From G963663495 sp963663495 (GTDB lineage Bacteria > Bacteroidota > Rhodothermia > Rhodothermales > Bin80): a stretch of 64,000 nucleotides of DNA. Every line of letters starts with the position of its first letter. Position 1 is the first letter of the stretch. The stretch lies in assembly GCA_963663495.1 (NCBI GenBank), contig OY760427.1, forward strand, positions 558,001 through 622,000, written 5' to 3'. A program made the position numbers and the translations under genes. The notes beneath the pieces were generated by a model. The model did no database searches. It was given only the letters and a program-made list of their open reading frames with translations, and was not told the origin of the DNA. This document shows, in pieces, positions 17,784-26,535 of the stretch.

Positions 17784-18590
17784 ATGGGCAAAGGGAATAC
17801 GTGGCTAAGCGTCATGGCGCTCAGTACCGAATACGATCGAGTCGCTCGCCTTACACCAGCTCTCGCGTCTTTCCTCCCACTGCTTCCATTGACATTTGCG
17901 CTCGGTGGGACTCTTGAGGGATGGGCAGTACTGTTCGGGGGGACGACAGGTGTGATTGCGTTAGGTGGTTTTGTCCTTGCGAACTTCGCTTCAGCCATGG
18001 GTAATCGCCTACAGAAGCAGCTCTGGCCAGACTGGCCGTTCGACGCACCGACTAACTCACTATTGATGCCGGACAATTCTGATGTCTCCCCCCAGCAACG
18101 TGCCCTGTGGTACGAGCAGGTCAAGCAGGTCACCGGCTTAGACCTCCAATTGGAGGCGGTTCGTGGGGACGCGGCAGTCATCCGCGCCACTGTCAATGAT
18201 GCTGTCATCCGTATGCGGAACCGGTTTCGGAGCGGCTCAATGCGTGTTCGCCACGACCAAGAGAGCATCCGTTACGGAGGGGCTAGGAACCTCACTGGCA
18301 TGCGACCCGTCTGGCTCGGCCTCTCTCTGATTAGCTGCGCAGGTACATGGGCTTTGTACATTTGGGGTTACTCGGACCTATGGTGGCCAATCCTCGCGTC
18401 GATTACCCCCGCCCCACTTTTCCTGATTGCGTTCTTAGTACTCCCCTCGTACGTCCGAACTCGATCTCGATATTACAGTGAGACTTTCTTTCAACTGCTG
18501 GAGGAGGAAGTAGCCCGGGACGGCGATTTCGCAGCGGGTCCTGAACGACACACAGGGAGACCGGCAATCCCCATGACTTCCCATACCTAG
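17784..18590 (+). CDS. Four-helix membrane protein between two MBL hydrolases
   Basis: No family recognised. The 268-residue protein has two hydrophobic helices near the N-terminus (around LTPALASFLPLLPLTFALGG and WAVLFGGTTGVIALGG), a soluble middle of about 140 residues rich in Arg, Glu and Gln, and two more helices (VWLGLSLISCAGTWALYIWG, WWPILASITPAPLFLIAFLV), then a charged tail. ATG at 17784 has AGGAG six bases upstream. Membrane proteins of this size paired with predicted nucleotide- or nucleic-acid-processing enzymes are common as effectors in abortive-infection systems; that role is an inference. The downstream MBL gene starts 25 bases later, so the three are likely one operon. Confidence 0.6.
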   Translation: MGKGNTWLSVMALSTEYDRVARLTPALASFLPLLPLTFALGGTLEGWAVLFGGTTGVIALGGFVLANFASAMGNRLQKQLWPDWPFDAPTNSLLMPDNSDVSPQQRALWYEQVKQVTGLDLQLEAVRGDAAVIRATVNDAVIRMRNRFRSGSMRVRHDQESIRYGGARNLTGMRPVWLGLSLISCAGTWALYIWGYSDLWWPILASITPAPLFLIAFLVLPSYVRTRSRYYSETFFQLLEEEVARDGDFAAGPERHTGRPAIPMTSHT

Positions 18591-18615
18591 ACCCCCTGAA
18601 GGAGAAATTGATCAA

Positions 18616-18800
18616 GTGAAATTCGCTGTTCTAGATGTCGAGCACGGTTTCTGCGCCTACGCCGTCGGGCGCGACGGGGGAGTTTTGCTCTTTGACTGCG
18701 GGCATGGGTCTGCCATCCGACCATCAACCTACCTTTCCAACCAAGGCATTTCATACATCCGTCGTTTCTTTGTCACCAACTACGATGAAGATCATATCCT
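18616..18800 (+). pseudogene. Second ComEC-like metallo-beta-lactamase gene, truncated by an IS1634-like element
   Basis: GTG at 18616 (GGAG about 14 bases upstream) opens a protein starting VKFAVLDVEHGFCAYAV with LLFDCGHGS and the metal motif FFVTNYDEDHI, a second, diverged MBL-fold hydrolase. The family resemblance ends at about 18800, immediately after the HxDxDH-like motif, and IS1634-associated sequence follows. I did not find the missing part on the far side of the IS (24.0-24.4 kb). The operon was therefore MBL, 4-TM protein, MBL, and is now broken. Confidence 0.6.
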
Positions 18801-18948
18801 AACTTCGCCATCCGGTCAGGGGAAAACGCTGAGTTCCGTCTCCAATTCTCTCGTTTTTCCCTCCTAATAGCGTTATTTCGGCTAAATTCGGCGTTTTTCG
18901 ACCTTTTTTAGCCGACTTTTTTGGAAAAAGCAATGTAGTGCTATAGCG

Positions 18949-20173
18949 GTGTGGACGGGAACCTCCCCCCAACCACCCCGGTACCTTACCCCGTACCAAT
19001 TCCACACTCCGATCATGTTTATCCGAAACCGGCCCTACAAACGTAAAGACGGTAAGAAATGCAACAGCTTTGCCCTCATCGAATCCTATCGCAAAGACGG
19101 TACCTCCAAACACCGTACCCTCCTTAATCTCGGCCCGAACTTCAACATCCCCCGCAGTCTGTGGGGGGAGCTGACCCACTGTGTTACTGCCCGACTCAAA
19201 GGGAAAGCCAGCCTCCCTTTCCAGAATGATGAAGCCTTTCTCAATGCGGTCGACGACATCGTTGCACATCTCGAAAGCAAGGGCTACGACATCCATCGCA
19301 CATCCCATCAGCAACACCTCATTGATCCAGAGAAAACAACCCATCCCGATTCCCGGACCGTCGGCGGAGAACGACTGATCCTTCAGACTTTGGAACAGCT
19401 CGGACTGGCTGTACTGCTACGTTCGCTCAACTTCTGCGAGAAACACGTCAAGCTCTGCTGTGCGCTGATCGTCGGACGTATGCTCCACCCGGGCAGTGAA
19501 CGAGAAACGCGTAAATGGCTGTGTAAAACCTCCAGTGTTCTGCAGCTTCTGGATTTGGAACCCCCGAGTCTCAACACCCTCTATCGTTGCACGGATCTGA
19601 TCCATAAGCATATGGATCAGATCCTGGAGAAACTCTTTGGCATTACCAAAGCGGTATTGCAGTTTGAAGAAACGATCGTCTTTTATGATTTAACCAATAC
19701 CTATTACCACGGCAAGAAGAAAGGGAAGTTGTTGTCGCATGGGCGCAGCAAGGAGAAGCGCAGTGATTGTCCATTGGTTACGTTGGCGCTCACCCTGGAT
19801 GGTTCGGGGTTCCCCCGCAATGTGCAGATCCTGCCGGGCAATGCAGGGGAACCGGCAACGCTCAAAGAGGCGATTGAGAAACTAAACGGCGCTACGCCCA
19901 CAGTGATTATGGACTCCGGCATTGCGACGGAGCAGAATCTGCAGTACCTGAAAGAACAGGGACTGAACTGGATCACCGTGGAGCGTTCCAAAGCCCCTCC
20001 AGTCCCCGAAAACAAGCCGGATCAACAGTTTACGACCGCAGGGGGAGTCAAGATCAAAGCCTGGAAGATCACCAAAAAGGAAAAAGATGTTGAAGATGTT
20101 GAAGACGAAAAAGACGTTGACGATAATGCGGAACTGCGCGTGTTTGTGCACAGTGAGGCTAAGCAGGCTAAGG
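18949..20173 (+). pseudogene. IS1634-family transposase, N-terminal part (interrupted)
   Basis: From ATG 19015 (MFIRNRPYKRKDGK) the frame shows the IS1634 pattern: an N-terminal region, LGLAVLLRSLNFCEKHVKLCC, VFYDLTNTYYHG with the first catalytic aspartate, and VIMDSGIATEQN with the second. It runs through SEAKQAK and is broken at 20173 by a 3.06-kb insertion. Removing that insertion with one copy of the 8-bp duplication joins KQAK to EDQILETQCKKF at 23234 in perfect frame, so the transposase was intact before the hit. Confidence 0.85.
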
Positions 20174-20352
20174 CTGCCCTGTACCCATAAATAATCCATT
20201 ACGGTTCGATTGTTCGTCAGGTATGGTCAAATATCGCTGGCATGGCTGTCGGAATATCTCGGGTATTTCGGCCTAACAGGTATGGTGTGTGACTTGAGGT
20301 GAATAATGCCATCCTCTCGTGCGGATACGCGATCTCTTCCTGCGCCGCTTCC
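20174..20352 (+). repeat. Left long terminal inverted repeat (179 bp)
   Basis: Pairs with 23054-23233 on the opposite strand. The inner portion (GGTATGGTGTGTGACTTGAG onward) is almost identical; the outer 60 bases have scattered mismatches. Confidence 0.9.
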
Positions 20353-20368
20353 CTTGGCGCTGCATTGC

Positions 20369-20512
20369 CTACATCCACGAACCCTCGGCTGCAGTCTCCT
20401 GGCGATACTTCTGCCTCCAGTAATTCAACGGTCCGTACGAGATGCCCTGCTCTGCGCAAGACGCCGCTGCGGACCGGGTCCTTTCGTTATACTGCTCTAC
20501 CAGCGGAAACAT
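20369..20512 (-). CDS. Small IS66-TnpA-like helix-turn-helix fragment
   Basis: In the minus-strand frame ending with TAG at 20369 the residues are EQYNERTRSAAASCAEQGIS followed by YGPLNYWRQKY, close to the helix-turn-helix of IS66-type TnpA accessory proteins (an EQGIS..TF.YWR.KY pattern). The nearest ATG is at 20512; the frame is open further upstream without a good start. It lies downstream of the big transposase inside the same element. It may be a passenger remnant. Confidence 0.4.
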   Translation of the reverse strand: MFPLVEQYNERTRSAAASCAEQGISYGPLNYWRQKYRQETAAEGSWM

Positions 20513-20685
20513 CTCTTCCGCCGTACGTCTGGGCTGTACCAGGCGGACGGTCCGGGGTCTGGGTTCTCACGTCTACGGGTAAGCTCTACAGAACCCGTCA
20601 CCTAATCAAGATGCAAGTTCACCGCACGCTCACGCAGGTGTAGCCACTGGGGCATAGGCCCACATCAGGCAGGTTGATATGCCAT

Positions 20686-22995
20686 TTATATGAACCCAGA
20701 TGAATTCCCGTGCGAACATGCACTCAATTGTTCGTCTCTTACCTCGTATCCCAATGTCATTAGGTGTAACCTCTCTAGGCCACGCCACATGATCTGGTAA
20801 CCCACCGGTCCATCACGAGTGCGGTTCTGATAACCGCCGAGCACCGCTACGATCAAGATAGCAGCTCCCAAAGTACTGGGCTTCGGCAGCTTTACCCGTG
20901 CTGCATATCCATCCAAGAATCGCAGCTCCATCTCCGTGAAAAAGACATCCGCGTCCAGCTCCGGCACCTCCCGACCCAATTGCACCAAGGTCATGACGCG
21001 CCAGGATATCACACAATACATCGTTATTGCTCGCTGCAGACGCAACGAGGTACGCAGACCCAAACGCTCTACCTTGCACCCACTCTTGAGCACGCGGAAG
21101 AAGTCTTCCACCCGCCACCGCTTGAGATACATTGCCAACACCCGCCGTGCATCCGCTACGCTCCCTACCTCCATGCTGGTCAATAGCATCCACTCCACCG
21201 GCAGCGCATCCCCCGGAGGCTCCACCTCCAACACATGCACCCCGTACATCACCACCGGCTCCTCCTCGTTCTTCGGATCCGGCAACAAGAACCTCCCGTA
21301 GCGTACCTCCGTATTGACCATCCGGTAACTGCGACCCTTCCGTGCCTGCTTGCGCGCCTGCTTCTTGCGCGCCGTCACCCGCTGTATCTCTATCTCCACA
21401 TTCCCCGGAGCCTTACCACTGCGCATTACCGCAAACAGCTTGCGATCATCCAACAGCTTGCGATCATGCTTCGCTCGTATCAATACCTCCGCCTTACCCT
21501 GTCTGCGCTGCTCGGCAAACATCGCAAAGCTGTCCGCCTCCCGGTCCGCAACACAGATCACCTGCGTCTCGCCGGACAGCTCCTCCGCCGCCTCGCATAT
21601 ATCCTTGAACCCGTCTATCCACTGCTGCGTCCGCGGAACATGCGGACCCTCCTCCGGATCCTTGAAGCTGCCACGCAACACCCCCAACGTCAATCCATCC
21701 TCCGTCACCACCAGCGTCGCATGCAACGGCAAGCCCAGCGTCTTCGCCGTCGTCTGATTACTCCCTATTACCTCCAAATCCGTACACGCCGGCCGCGTAC
21801 TGTACCGCAACTTCGTCGTGTCCTGGATGCATAACACGGTCTCCTGACTACGCATGCGCTCTATCGTACGCCCACGATGCGGCGCCAATATGTTCTCCGG
21901 CGTTACCGTTTTGTCCTTCTTGCTCTCCAATAACCGGTAATGCCCCTTCACCGCCGCGCGGTCCGCATCCGTATGCGCGGTAATGCTGTGGCCTATCACA
22001 TCGGCCAACATGGACGTACTCTTTACCAGTCGCACAGACAACCGCCTGTCTCCCAATGGCGCTCCGCCAAACTCCGTTTCGGCCCACTGCGCACTGTCAA
22101 TCCCCTCGTTCGGATCCCTCACCGGACGCAACTCCTCCTCCGGTTTCCCCAAGGTCCCGCGCCATTCTTTGTCCAACTCGTATACATACAGCTCCTTGGG
22201 ATCCTCTTCCTTTGCCTCCTTGTGCCGCTTTCCGCCTGCGGTATGGCCGATCAATACAAAATTGTTCACCTCAAAACACGCTCCTTCCCCTTGGGGATCC
22301 ACATACGTTTCGACAACCCAGGGACGGTAACAGTACCGTGCCTGAAAATCATCCGCCAACCGTATCAATACCTTACCCAGTACATGGCTGGCCAAATCCT
22401 GACACTGCCCCCGTATCAGAAAACGACTCAAACACACCACACGGTGCAAATGCGCCTTGCGCTGCTCATCACTCCACGCCATCCAGTGCTCTCTGGGCGC
22501 CAGGCACAACGCCGCCGCCGAAAATCCCACCGCTCCCAGGTAACCATGGGCACTGCCTATCAGATAGCGTACCTGCGCTCCCACAAATGTGGTCGTACGC
22601 CTCGGATGCTCAAAGTGCAGCAACGTGTTCCACACCATACGCTGCTCGTCCGTCTCAACCAACTCAATCGTCAACCCCCGGACACCGTGTACCGTGTCCG
22701 GTAACGCTATCGGATCCGGTACCCGCTCCTCGCGCCTACGCGGTTCCGCCTTAGCCGCATTACAATTCTCGGGCTTGGGCAACACCATCCTCCCCCGGGC
22801 CTCCAACTTCGATAAAGCCTGCGCACAGTTGCTCACCTGCGGTTCGCCCCGTGCATCAACAAACCCGAACTCTTCACAGACAGCGCGCGCTATCTGCGTG
22901 CGAAACCGCCAACGATCGTCGGCAAGAACCCTGTCCAAACGCTCTCCATTGCAGGGAGCGGTGAGCGTTCGTAAGACCTGACTTCGCTGAAGCAT
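20686..22995 (-). CDS. Fusion transposase: N-terminal DruA/DUF4338 domain plus Tn5-like DDE transposase
   Basis: 769 residues, far longer than Tn5 transposase (476). Residues about 60-290 resemble the DUF4338/DruA family: FVGAQVRYLIGSAHGYLGAV, LAPREHWMAWSDEQRKAHLH, CLSRFLI, and YCYRPWVVETYVDP. The C-terminal about 460 residues are Tn5-like: WAETEFGGAPLGDRRL, first Asp in CIQDTTKL, second in CVADREAD, and the glutamate helix YLKRWRVEDFFRVLKSG. All three acidic residues are present, so it is probably active. DruA is a component of Druantia phage defence; here the domain is part of a transposase, where it may act in DNA binding or target choice (inference). Confidence 0.8.
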   Translation of the reverse strand: MLQRSQVLRTLTAPCNGERLDRVLADDRWRFRTQIARAVCEEFGFVDARGEPQVSNCAQALSKLEARGRMVLPKPENCNAAKAEPRRREERVPDPIALPDTVHGVRGLTIELVETDEQRMVWNTLLHFEHPRRTTTFVGAQVRYLIGSAHGYLGAVGFSAAALCLAPREHWMAWSDEQRKAHLHRVVCLSRFLIRGQCQDLASHVLGKVLIRLADDFQARYCYRPWVVETYVDPQGEGACFEVNNFVLIGHTAGGKRHKEAKEEDPKELYVYELDKEWRGTLGKPEEELRPVRDPNEGIDSAQWAETEFGGAPLGDRRLSVRLVKSTSMLADVIGHSITAHTDADRAAVKGHYRLLESKKDKTVTPENILAPHRGRTIERMRSQETVLCIQDTTKLRYSTRPACTDLEVIGSNQTTAKTLGLPLHATLVVTEDGLTLGVLRGSFKDPEEGPHVPRTQQWIDGFKDICEAAEELSGETQVICVADREADSFAMFAEQRRQGKAEVLIRAKHDRKLLDDRKLFAVMRSGKAPGNVEIEIQRVTARKKQARKQARKGRSYRMVNTEVRYGRFLLPDPKNEEEPVVMYGVHVLEVEPPGDALPVEWMLLTSMEVGSVADARRVLAMYLKRWRVEDFFRVLKSGCKVERLGLRTSLRLQRAITMYCVISWRVMTLVQLGREVPELDADVFFTEMELRFLDGYAARVKLPKPSTLGAAILIVAVLGGYQNRTRDGPVGYQIMWRGLERLHLMTLGYEVRDEQLSACSHGNSSGFI

Positions 22996-23053
22996 GCCAC
23001 AACATAAAAAACAAGTAGCAAAATGTCAAATACATGAAGTGGTAGGATGGCAG

Positions 23054-23233
23054 TGGAAGCGGCGCAGGAAGAGATCGCGTATCCGCACGAGAGGACGGCA
23101 TTATTCACCTCAAGTCACACACCATACCTGTCAGGTCGAAATACCCGAGATATTCCGACAGCCATGCCAGCGAGAGTTGACCAGAACTGACGAACAATCG
23201 AACCGTAGTGGATGATTTATGGGGGAAGGGCAG
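23054..23233 (-). repeat. Right long terminal inverted repeat (180 bp)
   Basis: Reverse complement of 20174-20352 with few differences. It ends ...AAGGGCAG at 23233, directly before the duplicated GGCTAAGG. Confidence 0.9.
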
Positions 23234-23960
23234 GGCTAAGGAGGATCAGATCCTTGAAACCCAATGCAAGAAGTTTGTGAAGGCGCTCACTACACTACAT
23301 GAGGGACTCTCGAAACCCGGGTACTTGAAGAACTATGAAAAGGTCACGATAAAGGTTGGTCGTCTGAAGGAAAAGTACAAGAAGGTCTCACACCTGTATG
23401 AGGTAGAGGTCAGCAAAAAGGAGGGCACCAAGCATGCAGCATCCGTTACGGTGACCCGGCGTGCTTCGCATGCACGTCGCACCCAGGCCAGCGGAGGGTA
23501 TGTGCTTCGGACCAGTCATACCGGATGGTCGGTGGAAACGGTTGCACGAACCTACTGGCGACTTACAGAGATTGAGCGCACATTCAGAGTCATGAAATCG
23601 GACCTCGGTCTACGGCCCATCTACCACAGCAGAGATGACCGCATTGAAGGGCATCTGTTCATCACGGTACTGGCTTATCATGCTGCCCATCTGGTTCGCA
23701 CCAGACTCAAGGAACACGGGATTCATGATAGTTGGGCGACGATCCGAGACAGGTTGAACAGGATTCGTCGGATTACGACCAAGATGGTTAAGAACCAATA
23801 TCGGTACCTGATCACGGAGGTGGATCAGGATCTGCCTCCGAGTATGGTACAGTTCTTTGCGGTACTGGGATACGTGTATGACCCGGATGCGACCCGCACC
23901 GTGACCGAGCATGTGGAGGAAGCGAGTGCACCGGTGAGCCAGAAGCCTCCAGACTCATGA
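23234..23960 (+). pseudogene. IS1634-family transposase, C-terminal part (interrupted)
   Basis: Continues the gene broken at 20173: KEDQILETQCKKF, GRLKEKYKKVSHLYEVEV, then the catalytic glutamate region YWRLTEIERTFRVMKSDLGL and VYHSRDDRIEGHLFITVLAY-like blocks typical of IS1634. Stop at 23960. Apart from the inserted element the gene looks whole. Confidence 0.85.
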
Positions 23961-24415
23961 CGTATGGTCCCTTCACAACGGTTGAGATAGCGTACTCCAG
24001 ATGGAGCCACCAGAGCTAGGTCCGATGGAAACGATCCGAGATAGATCGCAGCGAAACAGGCGGCAAAACACCAGGTAATCAGGGATTCAAACCACCCTAA
24101 ACCAACTTCAACCGATCCGGTAAATCTCACCATCCATTGCTCCTGAAAAAAACGGTCCAAATATGGCCACGGGAGAATTCCGTAGGTTAGTAGCACTACG
24201 AAATGGCGAAGTTAGGATAGGAACCATGACCTTGAATCAGGGCCGAGAGTTACAGCGTGGGGATTGTGTGATTTGTGGAGCGAATGAAGAGCCGTTGGGA
24301 GCATCGGGTCCAGCTGTAGGCGCGAGCGCAGGGCTGACGCCAAGGCCCGTGTTCGCCAGTCGGATCAGGTTCCCGTCCGTGCCGCGGTACGGGTGGGAAC
24401 CGAGGGTTAGGTAAG
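23961..24415. other. No recognised gene; IS1634 right flank and DUF3644 upstream region
   Basis: About 455 bases. Short open frames on both strands show no recognisable motif. The IS1634 right end should lie somewhere in the first part, but I could not identify terminal repeats. The upstream signal for the DUF3644 gene would be in the last 100 bases. Confidence 0.5.
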
Positions 24416-25519
24416 ATGCCCCCGCCCGATAGCTCTTCGACTCTCCCTCAGGTGGTTCTTGACCACTTAGCGAAGGCTCGTGAGGCCTGCGTCGCTGCTG
24501 TTGAGAACTACAACAAGCCGGGCAGGGCCTTTCGGACCCGTACCTACGCAATCCTCATGGTGGTTGCTTGGACTGCGCTCCTTCATGCGATCTTCCATCG
24601 ACGGGGGGAGAAGCCCTGGTATCTCGAGAGTGGTACCGGGTCCCGGGTCAAATACAAGCAAATCGGCGGTGAGCCGTTGCACTGGGACTTGGCCAAATGC
24701 GTCCGCCGCTACTACCTGGGTGAGAACCCGCCCCAGCGTGCGAACCTAGAGTTCATGGTATGCCTGCGGAACAAGATCGAGCATCGCGATCATCCTGAGC
24801 TCGATCCAACACTGTATGGTGAGTGCCAGGCGATGCTCATGAACTTCGAGGAGCTCCTCACCACCGAGTTTGGTGAACACTACGCGATCTCGGGAGAACT
24901 CGCGGTAGCACTTCAGTTCTCCATCTTGCGCCCCGATGCTCAGGAGGAGGCACTCCGCCGCCTCCAATCTTCGAGCGCAACCGACCTCCTCGACTTCATG
25001 CGGCAGTTTCGAGGTGGACTCCCCAGGGAGGTGGTGGAGAGTTCATCATACTCCCTCAGGGTTTTCCTGGTGCCGAAACTAGCAAACCGGAAGAAGTCGG
25101 CTGACTTGGCTGTGGAATTCGTACGGTATGATCCAACGCGTCTGGAGCAGACGGAGGGGCTGAGAAGGGTAGCGGCTCTGATCAAGGAAAGGCATGTACC
25201 GGTAGCGAGTTCGGGCTTGATGAAGCCGGGCGAAGTCGTCGCGCGGCTTGAAGAATGCTTGTCATTTCGAGTCTCGATGCACACGCATACCCGAGCTTGG
25301 AAGGCTTACGAGGTGCGACCCGGACCAGACTCGCAACGGCCGCAGGAGACGGTTCCCCGGTACTGTCTCTACGATGATCTTTCCAAGAGCTACGGTTACA
25401 CGGACGCTTGGGTGGAACACCTCTGCAGGAAACTCGGTGACTCCGAGGAATTCGAGCGAGTGACCGGTGCACCGGCAGTCATGAAGGACTTGGACGGGCC
25501 GGACGGCGCTAGCCAGTAG
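24416..25519 (+). CDS. DUF3644-family protein with an RxxxxH motif (predicted HEPN-type ribonuclease)
   Basis: 367 residues. The N-terminal half matches the DUF3644 pattern: LAKAREACVAAVENYNKPGR, a hydrophobic helix ILMVVAWTALLHAIFH, then LRNKIEHRDHPELD. The R-N-K-I-E-H there fits the Rx4-6H signature of HEPN ribonucleases, a superfamily to which DUF3644 has been assigned. The C-terminal half is unassigned. HEPN proteins usually act as toxins or phage-activated RNases. ATG 24416 was chosen, with a weak GAGGG about 12 bases upstream. Codon use is GC-rich compared with the flanking IS elements. No antitoxin-like partner gene is seen beside it. Confidence 0.65.
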   Translation: MPPPDSSSTLPQVVLDHLAKAREACVAAVENYNKPGRAFRTRTYAILMVVAWTALLHAIFHRRGEKPWYLESGTGSRVKYKQIGGEPLHWDLAKCVRRYYLGENPPQRANLEFMVCLRNKIEHRDHPELDPTLYGECQAMLMNFEELLTTEFGEHYAISGELAVALQFSILRPDAQEEALRRLQSSSATDLLDFMRQFRGGLPREVVESSSYSLRVFLVPKLANRKKSADLAVEFVRYDPTRLEQTEGLRRVAALIKERHVPVASSGLMKPGEVVARLEECLSFRVSMHTHTRAWKAYEVRPGPDSQRPQETVPRYCLYDDLSKSYGYTDAWVEHLCRKLGDSEEFERVTGAPAVMKDLDGPDGASQ

Positions 25520-25718
25520 TTGACCTAGAATGACTCTGCGGAGTGCGCTTGGCTCTCCGCCGTTTTGTCTGCCAAAGCGGTACGGCGTCCCGTCGGCGCA
25601 GAGCGAGGATCATCACCGGCACGGCTATCCCCGGGGGGGCGACCGCGTCGGTCTGTCGGCTTGCCAGATCAGCGCGCGCCAACGGTAGCTGAGCACCCTG
25701 GCCTCGCCGGGAGGTGGA

Positions 25719-26182
25719 GTGAGGCTCGAACACTGGACCGCGAACACGGGGCAATGCTTCCAGGCGGATTGCTCCGATATGGCCGAGCAGGTGACGCCCG
25801 CGTACGGACGGCTGATCGCGGTGGCGGGCGCGTTGGCAACCCCCGCGCCATTGCGGGGTCCGGACGATCCGTGGCGGCTGGAGGTGCTCGTGCATCCGCA
25901 CGGTCCGCGCGTCCTGCAGGGGCGCATCGTCGCCCTGGACAGGCAGCCCGTGGCGGCGCTGGCCCTCGGCGCGCATGGCGCGAGACCGTGGCGGCAGCCC
26001 CCTGGTTCATCGACGGATGCGATCCCGGCGACTTCCGCAACCCTCCGGACGTCCCGTGGGTGATTGCGGCCTTGCTACCGGCGCTGGCCGACCATCCCGA
26101 GGCGATCGAATGGCTGGGGGACATCGAGGTGACCATCGGGTGGGCTTTCCTCTACAACCTCGAACCGCTGGCGAGCGCCTGA
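25719..26182 (+). pseudogene. GC-rich hypothetical protein of mobilisable-plasmid type, frameshifted
   Basis: GTG at 25719 opens MRLEHWTANTGQCFQADCSD, a start I associate with hypothetical proteins beside MobA/MobL genes on alphaproteobacterial plasmids. Near 25975 the reading moves to another frame, which continues PWFIDGCDPGDF, VIAALLPALADHPEAIEWLGD and ends at 26182. About 155 residues if the frameshift is repaired. G+C is visibly higher here (25.5-26.5 kb) than in the rest of the window. Function unknown; no catalytic motif. The family assignment is from memory of its conserved start and is moderate. Confidence 0.45.
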
Positions 26183-26282
26183 AACCGTCGAACGGGACCG
26201 GTGTGTCCATTCGGAAGTTCAGTAGAACGACCCGCACATCACCGGCTGGGCCCATGATCCCGCTCTGGCCCACGCGGCGGCG

Positions 26283-26462
26283 TCACCTCCAGCGGCCGCG
26301 CGACGCTGCGCCGAATGTCCCGTAGTATTCCGTCAAGTGCGTCAGCCGCTCGACATGCTCCCGCAAGGTCTCGACCTGCTCTGACTGCCGCCGCTGTTCC
26401 GTTTCGTACTGCGCGGACAACCTCTCCAAGGCGGCCGTCAGCTGCTGTTCCAACCCAGTCAT
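26283..26462 (-). CDS. Small coiled-coil protein, MbeD/MobD-like
   Basis: 59 codons from ATG 26462 with an excellent ribosome binding site (GAGGAGG ending 5 bases upstream). The protein MTGLEQQLTAALERLSAQYE and following QRRQSEQVETLREHVERLT is one continuous amphipathic coiled coil, like the small MbeD/MobD proteins that help mobilisation of ColE1-type plasmids. The region between it and the IS256-like terminus at 26536 probably held the end of the preceding gene. With the GC-rich gene to its left it marks a plasmid-derived remnant. A longer overlapping minus-strand frame is open here too but lacks a good start signal. Confidence 0.5.
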   Translation of the reverse strand: MTGLEQQLTAALERLSAQYETEQRRQSEQVETLREHVERLTHLTEYYGTFGAASRGRWR

Positions 26463-26535
26463 ACAGCCTCCTCACTCTCTCGATAGCTTCACGGCAGGCC
26501 AACCGCGCACGGTCCAGGGCGGATTGTCCAATGTG

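Larger units (their letters stand above)
20174..23233 (-). mobile_element. 3.06-kb IS4/Tn5-like element with DruA-fused transposase and 180-bp inverted repeats
   Basis: Both ends begin CTGCCCT and are followed by near-perfect terminal inverted repeats (20174-20352 and 23054-23233). The flanking duplication GGCTAAGG occurs at 20166-20173 and 23234-23241. It is inserted inside an IS1634-like transposase gene and carries one large minus-strand transposase. Exact ends follow from restoring the IS1634 reading frame. Confidence 0.9.

Noticed and set aside
21235..22754. Several long plus-strand frames across the Tn5-like transposase
   Set aside because: Antisense shadows of a fully conserved 769-residue transposase; residue composition typical of reversed codons.
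25509..26136. 155-codon minus-strand frames in the GC-rich block
   Set aside because: High G+C leaves all frames open by chance; only the plus-strand MRLEHWT frame resembles a known protein type.
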